Shown here: positions 35,221 through 44,459 of the stretch, in pieces | Numbering within the stretch: the first letter of the stretch is position 1 | Layout of the letters: every line of letters begins with the position of its first letter | From: Fontibacterium medardense | Lineage (GTDB): Bacteria > Pseudomonadota > Alphaproteobacteria > Pelagibacterales > Pelagibacteraceae | Direction: 5' to 3' | DNA length: 64,000 nt | Assembly (NCBI GenBank): GCA_965235075.1 | Contig: OZ249404.1 | Coordinates: 310,001 to 374,000 of the forward strand | Program-made: the position numbers and the translations under genes | The notes under the pieces: generated by a model | Seen by the model: only the letters and a program-made list of their open reading frames with translations | Told to the model about the DNA's origin: nothing | Database searches by the model: none

Positions 35221-35691
35221 ATGTCACGAAGAAGAAAACAAACAAAAAGAGATGTAAGTCCAGATCCAGTTTACAAATCTAAAGTTGTTACTAAATTTAT
35301 GAATTCTTTAATGTACCAAGGAAAAAAAACAGTAGCTGAAAAAATTTTATACAAAACCCTTGAATTAATTAAAGCCAAAACTAATGACGATCCAATTAAA
35401 GTTTTTAATGATGCTCTTAAAAACGTAAAACCAAATTTAGAAGTTAAATCAAGAAGAGTTGGTGGTGCAACATACCAAGTTCCAGTAGATGTAAGAGCTG
35501 ATAGAGCCCAGGCTTTAGCAATTCGTTGGTTGATAGACGCTTCAAGAAAAAGAACAGACAAAAGCATGCAAGAAAAATTACTTAAAGAATTATTAGACGC
35601 AGCATCTAACAAAGGTTCAGCAATTAAAAAAAGAGAAGACACTCACAAAATGGCAGAAGCAAATAAAGCTTTTGCGCATTTTAGATGGTAA
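35221..35691 (+). CDS. rpsG: 30S ribosomal protein S7
   Basis: A 156-residue primary 16S-binding protein that nucleates the head of the 30S subunit. The signature DPVYKSKVVTKFMNSLMYQGKKTVAEKI and GGATYQVPVDVRADRAQALAIRWL are present. S7 regulates the str operon in other bacteria through the rpsL-rpsG gap, which is only TT here, so that site cannot exist in this form. Confidence 0.97.
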   Translation: MSRRRKQTKRDVSPDPVYKSKVVTKFMNSLMYQGKKTVAEKILYKTLELIKAKTNDDPIKVFNDALKNVKPNLEVKSRRVGGATYQVPVDVRADRAQALAIRWLIDASRKRTDKSMQEKLLKELLDAASNKGSAIKKREDTHKMAEANKAFAHFRW

Positions 35692-35695
35692 ATTT

Positions 35696-37771
35696 ATGAG
35701 CGAAAAATATCCAATAGATAAATATAGAAACATAGGTATCGCTGCCCACATTGACGCTGGCAAAACTACCACTACAGAAAGAATTTTATATTACACAGGA
35801 AAAGCTCATAAAATTGGTGAAGTGCACGATGGTGCCGCTACTATGGATTGGATGGAGCAAGAACAAGAAAGAGGAATTACAATTACATCTGCAGCAACAA
35901 CTTGTTTTTGGAAAGGACATAGAATTAATATTATTGATACACCAGGACACGTAGATTTTACTATTGAAGTTGAAAGATCATTAAAAGTTTTAGACGGAGC
36001 TGTTGCTTGTTTTGATGGAGTTGCAGGTGTTGAACCTCAGTCCGAAACAGTATGGAGGCAAGCAGACAAATATAAAGTTCCAAGAATTTGTTTTGTTAAT
36101 AAATTAGATAGAACTGGAGCTAATTTTTTCATGTGCGTTGATATGATTAAAGAGCGTTTAGGAGCAACTCCTATGGTCCTTCAGCTTCCAATTGGTATTG
36201 AAAGTACGTTTAAAGGGGTTGTTGATCTTGTGACAATGAAAGGTGTTGTTTGGCAGGATGAAAGTTTAGGTGCAAAATTTGATTATGTTGAAATTCCAGC
36301 GGATCTTAAGGAACAAGCAGTTAAATATAGAAAAGAATTAGTAGAGCTTGCTGTTGAGCAAGATGAAAAAGTAATGGAAAATTATCTTAATGGTAAAGAT
36401 CCATCGGAGGCAGAACTAAAAGCTTGTATTAGAAAAGGAGCAATTTCTTTTGCTTTTGTTCCTATAATTTGTGGAGCTGCTTTTAAGAATAAAGGAGTTC
36501 AATTAATTTTAGATGCAGTAGTTGATTACTTGCCAAGTCCTAAGGACGTTGGTCAAGTAAAAGGAACTAAACCAGATTCAGACGAAGAACTAGTTAGAAA
36601 ATGTAATGATGCTGAACCGTTTTCTGCTTTAGCATTTAAAATAGCAAACGATCCATTTGTTGGATCATTGACTTTTATTAGAATTTATTCAGGCACTTTA
36701 TCTACAGGCACAGGAGTACTTAACGCTTCAACTGGTAAAGAAGAAAGAATTGGTCGTATGTTATTGATGCATGCGAATAACAGAGAAGACATTAAAAGTG
36801 CAAGCGCTGGAGATATTGTCGCTTTAGCAGGTCTTAAAAATACAATTACAGGGCATACTCTTTGTGACAAAAATAATCCAATCGTATTAGAGTCTATGGA
36901 TTTTCCTGAACCAGTTATTGAAATTGCCGTTGAGCCTAAAACAAAAAATGACCAAGAAAAAATGGGAGAAGCTCTTAATCGTTTAGCAAAAGAAGATCCT
37001 TCATTTAGAGTTTCTTCAGACAATGAATCTGGTCAAACTATTATTAAAGGAATGGGAGAGTTACACCTTGAAATTATTGTAGATAGAATGAAAAGAGAAT
37101 TTAAAGTTGAAGCTAATATTGGAGCACCACAAGTTGCTTATAGAGAAACGATTACTTCGCCTGCAAAACTTGAGTATACACATAAAAAACAAAGTGGTGG
37201 AGCTGGTCAATTTGCCAAAGTTAAATTAGCAGTTGAGCCTCTTGCTCAAGGAGAAGGAAGAATTGTTGAAAATTTAATTAAAGGTGGATCTATTCCAAGA
37301 GAATTTATTCCAGGAGTTGAAAAAGGAATTTTAAGCGTTGCGGATTCAGGAGTATTAGCTGGATTTCCATTGTTAGATTACAAAGTTCAAATAATAGATG
37401 GATTACATCATGAAGTAGACTCAAGTCCATTAGCATTCGAATTAGCAGCGAGATATTGTTTCAGAGAAATGTGCCTCCAAGCTCATCCAAAACTTTTAGA
37501 ACCAATTATGAAAGTTGAAGTAGTGACACCAGAAGACTATATGGGCGATGTTATCGGAGATTTAAATAGTAGAAGAGGTCAAGTTGGATCAACTGACAAA
37601 AGAGGTAATGCTGCCGTTATTAATGCAATGGTCCCACTTGCAAATATGTTTGGTTACGTAAACACTTTAAGATCAATGTCACAAGGTAGAGCACAGTACA
37701 CAATGCAATTTGATCATTATGATCGCGTTCCTCAAAACGTTCAGGACGAAGTTACAAAGAAAATGGCTTAA
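35696..37771 (+). CDS. fusA: Translation elongation factor G
   Basis: A 691-residue translocase GTPase with G1 AHIDAGKTT, switch 1 RGITITSAATT, G3 DTPGHVDFT and G4 NKLDRTGANF, followed by domains II-V (the ARYCFREM and RRGQVGSTDKRG regions). The ATG at 35696 is chosen, since it lies four bases after the rpsG stop and the protein then opens MSEKYPIDKYRNIGI as expected; a TTG further upstream would overlap rpsG. No tuf follows, unlike in the E. coli str operon. Confidence 0.98.
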   Translation: MSEKYPIDKYRNIGIAAHIDAGKTTTTERILYYTGKAHKIGEVHDGAATMDWMEQEQERGITITSAATTCFWKGHRINIIDTPGHVDFTIEVERSLKVLDGAVACFDGVAGVEPQSETVWRQADKYKVPRICFVNKLDRTGANFFMCVDMIKERLGATPMVLQLPIGIESTFKGVVDLVTMKGVVWQDESLGAKFDYVEIPADLKEQAVKYRKELVELAVEQDEKVMENYLNGKDPSEAELKACIRKGAISFAFVPIICGAAFKNKGVQLILDAVVDYLPSPKDVGQVKGTKPDSDEELVRKCNDAEPFSALAFKIANDPFVGSLTFIRIYSGTLSTGTGVLNASTGKEERIGRMLLMHANNREDIKSASAGDIVALAGLKNTITGHTLCDKNNPIVLESMDFPEPVIEIAVEPKTKNDQEKMGEALNRLAKEDPSFRVSSDNESGQTIIKGMGELHLEIIVDRMKREFKVEANIGAPQVAYRETITSPAKLEYTHKKQSGGAGQFAKVKLAVEPLAQGEGRIVENLIKGGSIPREFIPGVEKGILSVADSGVLAGFPLLDYKVQIIDGLHHEVDSSPLAFELAARYCFREMCLQAHPKLLEPIMKVEVVTPEDYMGDVIGDLNSRRGQVGSTDKRGNAAVINAMVPLANMFGYVNTLRSMSQGRAQYTMQFDHYDRVPQNVQDEVTKKMA

Positions 37772-37774
37772 ATT

Positions 37775-38083
37775 ATGGACAAACAGAATATTAGAATTAA
37801 ATTAAGAGCGTATGATCATAAAGTTTTAGATCAGTCTACAATCGAGATTGTAAATACAGCAAAAAGAACTGGAGCTCAGGTTAGAGGACCAATACCACTT
37901 CCTACACGTAAAGAAATTTTTACAGTATTAAGATCGCCTCACATTGATAAAAAAAGTAGAGAACAGTTTGAAACTAGAACACATAAACGAATGATAGATA
38001 TTCTAGATCCAACACCTCAAACAGTTGAGGCGTTAATGAAATTAGATCTAGCTTCAGGCGTAGATGTAGAAATTAAGATTTAA
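37775..38083 (+). CDS. rpsJ: 30S ribosomal protein S10
   Basis: A 102-residue protein of the 30S head, also the NusE antitermination partner. The signature RIKLRAYDHKVLD and RGPIPLPTRKEIFTVLRSPHIDKKSREQFE are complete. It begins three bases after fusA (TAAATTATG), so the str and S10 operons are fused; there is no S10 leader. Confidence 0.97.
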   Translation: MDKQNIRIKLRAYDHKVLDQSTIEIVNTAKRTGAQVRGPIPLPTRKEIFTVLRSPHIDKKSREQFETRTHKRMIDILDPTPQTVEALMKLDLASGVDVEIKI

Positions 38084-38086
38084 ATT

Positions 38087-38869
38087 ATGACTTTAGGTTT
38101 AATAGGTAAAAAAATTGGTATGACAAGAAGGTTTTACGAAAATGGTCAATCTGTTCCTGTTACAGTTCTTCATGTTGAGCCAGGCAAAGTAGTTGACGTT
38201 ATCACTAAAGAGAAACGTGGTTACAGCGCCGTATTAGTTGGTTTTGGACATATTAAAAATTCAAAAGTAACAAAACAGATGAAAGGCGTTTTTGCAAAAA
38301 AATCTCTAGAACCTAAAAAAATTTTAAAAGAGTTTAGAGTAGAAAAAGACAGTGATTTGAAATTAGGGTCGGACATAGATTTAAATATTTTCAAAGATAT
38401 AAATTTTGTAGACGTTAGATCAAAAACAATTGGAAGAGGTTTTGCAGGAGTTATGAAAAGACATAATTTTGCAGGATTAAGAGCAACTCACGGTGTTTCA
38501 GTTTCTCACAGATCTCATGGTTCTACAGGACAAAGACAAGATCCAGGTAGAGTGTTTAAAGGTAAAAAAATGGCCGGACACATGGGTGACAAATTTAGAA
38601 CAGTTGAAAGATTAGAGATTATCGAAACAGATTTAGAAAATAACTTGTTATTTGTTAAAGGATCAGTGCCAGGAGCAAAAAATTCCGTAGTTGAGATTAA
38701 TAAGGCTGTTAAAGAACGAAACAAAAGAACTATGAAAGATACTATTCAAGCTTTCAAAGACGATCTTGCTGAAGGATTAAAAGAAAAATCAAATAAAAAA
38801 GAAAAAAGTGCAGAAACTAATAAAAAAGATGCAAAGCCAGCAGCAGCGCCTGCAGCAGAGAAGAAGTAA
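38087..38869 (+). CDS. rplC: 50S ribosomal protein L3 with Lys/Ala-rich tail
   Basis: A 260-residue L3, longer than the usual 205-215. The core (MTLGLIGKKIGMTRRF, the GFAGVMKRHNFAGLRATHG loop, and HRSHGSTGQRQDPGRVFKGKKMAGHMG) reaches the peptidyl-transferase centre. From about residue 215 onward comes a low-complexity Lys/Ala tail (ending AAAPAAEKK) that is not part of the normal fold. Spacing to rpsJ is three bases. Confidence 0.96.
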   Translation: MTLGLIGKKIGMTRRFYENGQSVPVTVLHVEPGKVVDVITKEKRGYSAVLVGFGHIKNSKVTKQMKGVFAKKSLEPKKILKEFRVEKDSDLKLGSDIDLNIFKDINFVDVRSKTIGRGFAGVMKRHNFAGLRATHGVSVSHRSHGSTGQRQDPGRVFKGKKMAGHMGDKFRTVERLEIIETDLENNLLFVKGSVPGAKNSVVEINKAVKERNKRTMKDTIQAFKDDLAEGLKEKSNKKEKSAETNKKDAKPAAAPAAEKK

Positions 38870-38873
38870 TTAT

Positions 38874-39500
38874 ATGAAAATTAAAGAATTAGGAATTGAT
38901 GGAAAAGATGTTGGAAATATTGAGGTTTCTGACAGTGTATTTTCATTAAAACCTAGAAAAGACATTATAAAAATGGTTGTAGATTGGCAAATAAGTCGTC
39001 ACTCAAAAAAAACTGGTTATACAAAAACTAGAGGAGAAGTTGCTGGATCTAGAAAAAAGATTGGACCACAAAAAGGATCTGGAGGAGCGAGACATGGTAA
39101 TATCACAGCTCCAATATTTGTTGGTGGTGGTATTGCGCATGGACCAAAGGCAAAAGGAAAGCACAGAGTGAAAAGATTAAATAAAAAAGTTAGAAAACTA
39201 GGATTAAAACACGCTTTATCAAGCAAAGTATTGGATAATAAAATTAATATTTTATCAGATAAAGATTTTAAAAATTTCAAAACTAAAGATTTCAGTAAAT
39301 TTTTATCAAAAATAAATTCAAAAAGCGCATTGTTAATTTATGATAACGAAAATGAAGTTTTATTAAATAATGTAAAAAACATTAAGAATATTAAAAATAT
39401 TCCGGAGATTGGAACAAATGTTTATGACATTTTAAAATATCACAATGTTTTATTCACTCATTCTTCAATTAAAAAACTACAAGAAAGATTATTAAAATGA
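38874..39500 (+). CDS. rplD: 50S ribosomal protein L4
   Basis: A 208-residue protein. The exit-tunnel loop region KTRGEVAGSRKKIGPQKGSGGARHG and the FVGGGIAHGPK segment are conserved. The ATG at 38874 is chosen: it gives the expected MKIKELGIDGKDVG start, four bases after the rplC stop, while an upstream start at 38808 would read through the rplC tail in another frame. It overlaps rplW by four bases. Confidence 0.95.
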   Translation: MKIKELGIDGKDVGNIEVSDSVFSLKPRKDIIKMVVDWQISRHSKKTGYTKTRGEVAGSRKKIGPQKGSGGARHGNITAPIFVGGGIAHGPKAKGKHRVKRLNKKVRKLGLKHALSSKVLDNKINILSDKDFKNFKTKDFSKFLSKINSKSALLIYDNENEVLLNNVKNIKNIKNIPEIGTNVYDILKYHNVLFTHSSIKKLQERLLK

Positions 39501-39799
39501 AAAAAAGAGCTGACAATTTCTCATATGATATTATTCTTGAGCCTGTAGTGACTGAAAAATCTACAAATCTAAGCTCACTAAATAAAGTAGTGTTTAAAGT
39601 TGCACCATTTGCAACAAAAGCAAATATTAAAAAAAGTATTGAGAAACTTTTTAAAGTAAATGTTGTTAAAGTTAACACAATTAATCTTCACCCAAGATTT
39701 AAAATGGTCAGAGGAAGAATTGCAAGAACTTCAGGCTACAAAAAAGCTATTGTTACTTTAAAAAAAGGACAATCAATTGATATTACAACTGGAATATAA
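39497..39799 (+). CDS. rplW: 50S ribosomal protein L23
   Basis: A 100-residue exit-tunnel protein that docks trigger factor and SRP. The VTEKST motif near residue 16 and the ATKANIKKSIEKLFKVNVVKVNT segment are typical. It overlaps rplD by ATGA and precedes rplB by two bases. Confidence 0.96.
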   Translation: MKKRADNFSYDIILEPVVTEKSTNLSSLNKVVFKVAPFATKANIKKSIEKLFKVNVVKVNTINLHPRFKMVRGRIARTSGYKKAIVTLKKGQSIDITTGI

Positions 39800-39801
39800 A
39801 A

Positions 39802-40629
39802 ATGACTTTAAAAACATATAAACCTTATACAAAATCTACTAGAGGAACAATTATACTGGATAGAACGGGTCTTTGGAAAGGTAAGCCTGTTAAATCTTTG
39901 ACTTCAGGAATTAATGGCTCATATGGAAGAAATAATTTAGGAAGAATTACATCAAGACATCGTTCAGCTGGACATAAGAAAAAATATAGATTTGTAGATT
40001 TTATAAGAAATAAGTTTGACATACCTGCTACAGTAATTCGTTTTGAGTACGATCCTTATAGAACAGCTAATATTATGCTTATTGAATATGAAGATAAAAC
40101 TCAAAGCTATTTAATTGCTCCACAAGACATTAAAGTTGGAACTAAAATCCATACTGGGCGAAAAAAAGATATAGAAATTGGAAATTGTATGCCTTTAATA
40201 GATATCCCGCCTGCAACTGTCGTTCATAATGTTGAAATGAGACCAGGTAATGGAGCGGTATTAGCAAGATCAGCTGGAACTTCTGTTCAAATTATGAGTC
40301 ATGACCAAGATTACACAACATTAAAATTAGCCTCAGGCGAGGTAAGAAGAGTACAAAGTTTATGCAAAGCTACTATCGGCGCTGTATCAAATCCTGATCA
40401 AAAAAATATTAAAATTGGTAAAGCTGGAAGAAGCAGATGGTTAGGAGTTAGACCGCAAACAAGAGGTATAGCAATGAACCCGGTTGACCATCCACACGGA
40501 GGAAGAACTAATGGAGGAAGACATCCTGTTACTCCTTGGGGAATCAAGACCAAAGGAAAGAAAACTAGAAAAAATAAAAATACCGATAAGTATATTATCT
40601 CAAGAAAGAAGAAGAGAGGTATTAATTAA
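39802..40629 (+). CDS. rplB: 50S ribosomal protein L2
   Basis: A 275-residue protein needed for subunit joining and peptidyl transfer. GRNNLGRITSRHRSAGHKKKYR near the N-terminus and the C-terminal signature GIAMNPVDHPHGGRTNGGRHPVTPWG, with its conserved His, are complete. Confidence 0.98.
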   Translation: MTLKTYKPYTKSTRGTIILDRTGLWKGKPVKSLTSGINGSYGRNNLGRITSRHRSAGHKKKYRFVDFIRNKFDIPATVIRFEYDPYRTANIMLIEYEDKTQSYLIAPQDIKVGTKIHTGRKKDIEIGNCMPLIDIPPATVVHNVEMRPGNGAVLARSAGTSVQIMSHDQDYTTLKLASGEVRRVQSLCKATIGAVSNPDQKNIKIGKAGRSRWLGVRPQTRGIAMNPVDHPHGGRTNGGRHPVTPWGIKTKGKKTRKNKNTDKYIISRKKKRGIN

Positions 40630-40631
40630 TT

Positions 40632-40937
40632 ATGAGTAGATCAGTCTGGAAAGGTCCTTTTGTTGAATTAAGTTTAATGAAGAAAGTGCAAAAGCATAAA
40701 GATCAAAATATTAAAAAACCAATCAAAACTTGGTCAAGAAAATCAACAATTATTCCAGAATTTATTGGAATGACTTTTGAAGTTCATAATGGAAAAAAAT
40801 TCTTCCCAGTGACTATCACAGACGAAATGATTGGACATAAATTAGGAGAGTTTTCCGCAACAAGACAATTCTTTGGACATACACCAGCAGATAAAAAAGC
40901 TGCTCCGGCAACTGAAAAAAAAGATGACAAAAAATAA
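40632..40937 (+). CDS. rpsS: 30S ribosomal protein S19
   Basis: A 101-residue head protein. MSRSVWKGPFVE opens it, and the fold ends with HKLGEFSATRQFFGHT. A short Lys/Ala tail (about 14 residues) replaces the normal end and overlaps the rplV start by 14 bases. Confidence 0.96.
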   Translation: MSRSVWKGPFVELSLMKKVQKHKDQNIKKPIKTWSRKSTIIPEFIGMTFEVHNGKKFFPVTITDEMIGHKLGEFSATRQFFGHTPADKKAAPATEKKDDKK

Positions 40938-41304
40938 AGATTTAAATCAAGTTAAGGCTATTTACAAGAACTTAAGATCAAGTCCTCGTAAAATTAATAA
41001 TATATTAAAAAGTATTAGAGGAAAAAATGCTAATGTTGCTATGAGAGATTTAGAATTTACAGATAAAAGAGTAGCGGGTGAGATTAAAAAAACTTTAAAG
41101 TCTGCAATTGCTAATGCTGAAAATAACAATCAATTAGATATCGATAATTTAATTGTAAAAGAAGCGTACGTTGGAAAAGGAATTACACTAAAACGTTTTA
41201 TGCCAAGAGCAAGAGGAAGGTCAGCTGGAATTAAAAAACATTTTTCTAATTTAACTATTATTGTTTCGGAAAATAAAAAAACTCCGGTGGAGGCCGCTAA
41301 GTAA
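40924..41304 (+). CDS. rplV: 50S ribosomal protein L22
   Basis: A 126-residue tunnel protein with the SPRKINNILKSIRG and GITLKRFMPRARGRSAGIKK segments, the latter being the tunnel-reaching loop. The ATG at 40924 is preferred to 40873, because it gives the family's usual start; the alternative would overlap rpsS by 65 bases. It overlaps rpsC by one base. Confidence 0.94.
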   Translation: MTKNKDLNQVKAIYKNLRSSPRKINNILKSIRGKNANVAMRDLEFTDKRVAGEIKKTLKSAIANAENNNQLDIDNLIVKEAYVGKGITLKRFMPRARGRSAGIKKHFSNLTIIVSENKKTPVEAAK

Positions 41305-42002
41305 TGGGTCAGAAGGTTAATCCAATTAGCTTTAGATTAAGTATTAATAAGAACTGGGATTCAATGTGGTTTGCCAAGAAAAAAGAATATGGCCAATATT
41401 TAATCGAAGATTTTAAAATTAGAGAATATATTCATAAAAATCTTAAAAATTCAGGAATTTCAAAAATCTTTATCGAAAGACCAACTAAAAAATGCATCGT
41501 AACAATCTTTACATCAAGACCTGGTTTTGTAATTGGAAAAAAAGGCTCTGATATTGATAAAATCAAAAGCAATCTAAATAAGATTTCAAGTTCAGAAGTT
41601 TCAGTGAATATAAAAGAAATAAGAAAACCGGAATTAGATGCATATTTAGTTGCAGAAAATGTAGCTCAGCAACTTGAAAAACGAATTGCATATAGAAAAG
41701 CAATGAAAAGGGCTATGCAATCTACTCTTAGATTGGGCGCTAAAGGAATTAAAATAACTGTTGCAGGACGATTAGCAGGAACAGAGATTGCAAGAACAGA
41801 ATGGTTAAGAGAAGGAAGTATTCCGCTTCATACATTAAGAGCCGATGTTGATTACGGAGAAGCAGAAGCAGAAACTACTTATGGAATTATCGGGGTAAAA
41901 GTTTGGATTTACAAAGGTATCGTTTTTGAAAAAGATAAGAAAAAAAATGATGATACTGAAATTAAAAATATAAACGAGAAAGAAAATGTTACAGCCAGCT
42001 AG
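41304..42002 (+). CDS. rpsC: 30S ribosomal protein S3
   Basis: A 232-residue protein with a KH domain (SRPGFVIGKKGSDIDKI) and a C-terminal domain with GRLAGTEIARTEWLREGSIPLHTLRADVDYG. A charged tail of about 20 residues (Lys/Asp/Asn-rich) extends the end and overlaps rplP by 17 bases. Confidence 0.97.
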   Translation: MGQKVNPISFRLSINKNWDSMWFAKKKEYGQYLIEDFKIREYIHKNLKNSGISKIFIERPTKKCIVTIFTSRPGFVIGKKGSDIDKIKSNLNKISSSEVSVNIKEIRKPELDAYLVAENVAQQLEKRIAYRKAMKRAMQSTLRLGAKGIKITVAGRLAGTEIARTEWLREGSIPLHTLRADVDYGEAEAETTYGIIGVKVWIYKGIVFEKDKKKNDDTEIKNINEKENVTAS

Positions 42003-42402
42003 AACAAAATATAGAAAAGCCTTTAAAGGAAAAATTCACGGAGTTGCTACACGTGGAGCTGAATTGAATTTTGGATCGTTTGGATTAAAAGCTACCGAAC
42101 CTAATAGAGTAACTTCTAAAGAAATTGAAGCTGCTAGAGTTGCTTTAACTAGACATATGAAAAGAGCAGGTAGAGTTTGGCTTAGAATTTTCCCAAATAT
42201 TCCTGTCACAAAAAAACCAATAGAAGTTAGGATGGGTAAAGGTAAGGGTGGATTAGAGTATTACGTATTTAGAGTTAAACCAGGAAGAATTATTTTTGAA
42301 ATTGATGGTGTTGACGAGATAGTAGCCAAAGAAGCTTTTGAGAGAGCTCAGGCAAAATTATCAATTAAGACTAAAATGGTTAAAAGATTAGGAACGCAAT
42401 AA
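41986..42402 (+). CDS. rplP: 50S ribosomal protein L16
   Basis: A 138-residue protein near the A-site. MLQPARTKYRKAFKGKIHG opens it, and RMGKGKGGLEYYVFRVKPGRIIFEI is the conserved loop. It overlaps rpsC by 17 bases and rpmC by one. Confidence 0.97.
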   Translation: MLQPARTKYRKAFKGKIHGVATRGAELNFGSFGLKATEPNRVTSKEIEAARVALTRHMKRAGRVWLRIFPNIPVTKKPIEVRMGKGKGGLEYYVFRVKPGRIIFEIDGVDEIVAKEAFERAQAKLSIKTKMVKRLGTQ

Positions 42403-42593
42403 TGAAAACAAAAGAAATAAAAAAATTAACACAGGATCAATTATTTTCTGAATTAGAAAAATTAAAAAAAGAACAATTTAATATCCGATTTAAGAAAAAA
42501 AATGGTCAAGTAACAAATACAGCTTCTATTAAAACTAATAGACGTTCTATTGCTACAGTTAAAACTTTTATTAATTTAAACAGAGCTAAATAA
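42402..42593 (+). CDS. rpmC: 50S ribosomal protein L29
   Basis: A 63-residue helical hairpin protein at the tunnel exit. The QLFSELEKLKKEQFNIRFKK motif is typical. One-base overlaps (TAATG) on both sides show tight translational coupling. Confidence 0.93.
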   Translation: MKTKEIKKLTQDQLFSELEKLKKEQFNIRFKKKNGQVTNTASIKTNRRSIATVKTFINLNRAK

Positions 42594-42829
42594 TGGTTAA
42601 AAGAATTTTAAAAGGAAAAGTAGTTAGCGACAAAAGTAACAAAACTATTGTTGTTGAAGTTAGCAGAAGATTTGTTCATCCGATATATAAAAAAGTGATG
42701 ACTACTTATAAAAAATATCATGCGCATGATGAAAAAAATAAGTCAAAAGTTGGAGACATGGTTTCTATTATAGAAAGCAAACCAATTTCTAAACTTAAAC
42801 GTTGGACAGTTGTTGGAGGTGAAAAATAA
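42593..42829 (+). CDS. rpsQ: 30S ribosomal protein S17
   Basis: A 78-residue OB-fold protein. LKGKVVSDKSNKTIVVEVSRRFVHPIYKKV and the YHAHDE turn are conserved. rplN starts directly after its stop. Confidence 0.96.
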   Translation: MVKRILKGKVVSDKSNKTIVVEVSRRFVHPIYKKVMTTYKKYHAHDEKNKSKVGDMVSIIESKPISKLKRWTVVGGEK

Positions 42830-43198
42830 ATGATCCAAGTACAAACAGAATTATTTGTCGCTGATAATACAGGAGCTCGAAAAGTTGAGTGCATTAAAGT
42901 TTTGGGTGGATCTAAAAGAAGATATGCAACAATAGGAGATATTATTGTTGTTTCAATTAAAGATGCTATTCCCAAAGGTAAAGTAAAAAAAGGTGATGTT
43001 CATAAAGCAGTAATCGTAAGAACAAGAAAAGAGATTAAAAGATTAGATGGAACTTCAATAAAATTTGATGCTAATGCTGCAGTTTTAGTGCAGCCAAATG
43101 GTGAACCTATTGGAACTAGGATTTTTGGACCAGTCACAAGAGAATTAAGAAATAAAAATTTTATGAAGATAATTTCTTTAGCTCCGGAGGTTCTATGA
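42830..43198 (+). CDS. rplN: 50S ribosomal protein L14
   Basis: A 122-residue intersubunit-bridge protein. MIQVQTELFVADNTGARKVECIKVLGGSKRRYA is the family start; FGPVTRELR and KIISLAPEVL complete it. It overlaps rplX by ATGA. Confidence 0.98.
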   Translation: MIQVQTELFVADNTGARKVECIKVLGGSKRRYATIGDIIVVSIKDAIPKGKVKKGDVHKAVIVRTRKEIKRLDGTSIKFDANAAVLVQPNGEPIGTRIFGPVTRELRNKNFMKIISLAPEVL

Positions 43199-43509
43199 TT
43201 AAACTAAAAATTAAAAAAGGAGATAATGTAAAAGTTATTACAGGTGACGATAAAGGGAAAACTGGCAATGTAATTAAAGTATTTCCTGATATTAGAAAAG
43301 TTTTGGTTAAAGGCATTAACGAAAAGAAAAAACATCAAAAACCAACTAGAGAAAAAAAAGGTGGAATTATTACTATTGAAAGACCTATTGACATATCAAA
43401 TGTTGTTAAATTGTCTGATGCAAAAGTAGAGAAAAAAAAAGTTGAAAAAAAAGAAGAAACAAAAAAAATTATAAAAGAAGAGAAACCAAAAACAAAGAGT
43501 AAAAAATGA
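43195..43509 (+). CDS. rplX: 50S ribosomal protein L24
   Basis: A 104-residue protein with a KOW motif (KKGDNVKVITGDDKGKTGNVIKV). The normal fold ends near residue 80; a Lys/Glu-rich tail of about 25 residues follows. It overlaps rplE by four bases. Confidence 0.95.
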   Translation: MIKLKIKKGDNVKVITGDDKGKTGNVIKVFPDIRKVLVKGINEKKKHQKPTREKKGGIITIERPIDISNVVKLSDAKVEKKKVEKKEETKKIIKEEKPKTKSKK

Positions 43510-44144
43510 AACTAGTACCTAGATTAAAAGAGAAGTACATAAAAGAGATAGTGCCTACACTATGTAAAAATTTATCTTTTAGTAATAAAATGCAAGCTCC
43601 TAGATTAGTGAAAATAGTATTAAATATGGGTCTAGGATTAGATGGAACTGATAATAAAATTTTAAAAAGCGCAGAAGATGACCTTTCAGCTATTGCCGGT
43701 CAAAAAGCTCAAGTTACAAAATCTAGAAAGTCTATTTCTAATTTTAAAACAAGAGTTGGTATTCCTTTGGGTTTAAAAGTTACTTTAAGAAAGGATCAAA
43801 TGTATTTCTTTTTAGATCGTTTAGTAAACATAGCCTTACCAAGAATTAAAGACTTTAGAGGATTAAATCCTAATAGTTTTGATAGTGAAGCAAATTACAG
43901 CTTTGGAGTTAAAGAGCATATTATATTTCCAGAAGTTAACTTTGATAAAGTAGATAAAATTAGAGGGCTAGATATTACCGTTGTGACGACCGCAAAGACT
44001 AAAGAACAAGCTAGAATGTTGCTTGATAGTTTTAATTTTCCATTTGCTAAAGTTGGAATTTTTTCAGCAGATAAGAAAAAAGTTAAAAAAGTTGAGGATA
44101 ATGAAAAAGGAAAAGATAAAGAAAAAAATAAGGAGCTAAATTAA
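43506..44144 (+). CDS. rplE: 50S ribosomal protein L5
   Basis: A 212-residue 5S-rRNA binding protein; the usual length is about 180. The core shows KIVLNMGLGLDG, AGQKAQVTKSRKSISNFKTR and IKDFRGLNPNSFD. A Lys/Glu tail of about 27 residues follows. rpsN begins directly after its stop. Confidence 0.97.
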   Translation: MKLVPRLKEKYIKEIVPTLCKNLSFSNKMQAPRLVKIVLNMGLGLDGTDNKILKSAEDDLSAIAGQKAQVTKSRKSISNFKTRVGIPLGLKVTLRKDQMYFFLDRLVNIALPRIKDFRGLNPNSFDSEANYSFGVKEHIIFPEVNFDKVDKIRGLDITVVTTAKTKEQARMLLDSFNFPFAKVGIFSADKKKVKKVEDNEKGKDKEKNKELN

Positions 44145-44450
44145 ATGGCAAAAAGAAGTTCAATCGAGAGAAATTTAAAAAGAGTAAAAATGGCTAAGAG
44201 ATATGAAAACAAAAGATCTAAGCTTAAAAAAATTATCATGAATAAAACCTTAACATTAAATGAAAGATTTTTAGCCAGTTTAAAACTATCAAAAGTTCCA
44301 AGAAACTCAGCAAAAAATAGAGTTAAAAATAGATGTGAAATAACTGGAAGATCGCGTGGTTATTATAGAAAACTAAGAATGTCTAGAATTGCACTTAGAA
44401 AATTTGCTTCTAGTGGAAAAATTCCAGGCATGACGAAAGCTAGCTGGTAA
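44145..44450 (+). CDS. rpsN: 30S ribosomal protein S14 (zinc-free type)
   Basis: A 101-residue S14 of the long form, lacking the CxxC pairs of the zinc type. The C-terminal signature RCEITGRSRGYYRKLRMSRI is conserved. A real Shine-Dalgarno, GGAGGA, follows its stop for rpsH, one of few in this run. Confidence 0.97.
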   Translation: MAKRSSIERNLKRVKMAKRYENKRSKLKKIIMNKTLTLNERFLASLKLSKVPRNSAKNRVKNRCEITGRSRGYYRKLRMSRIALRKFASSGKIPGMTKASW

Positions 44451-44459
44451 GGAGGAAAT

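Noticed and set aside
35672..35695. TTG start giving fusA eight extra residues
   Set aside because: It would overlap rpsG by 20 bases and precede the conserved MSEKYPIDKYRNIGI start of EF-G.
38808..38873. Upstream start for rplD, 22 residues longer
   Set aside because: The added Gln/Arg-rich residues are the rplC tail read in another frame; the L4 family starts at 38874.
40873..40923. Upstream start for rplV
   Set aside because: It overlaps rpsS by 65 bases and adds residues not seen in L22.
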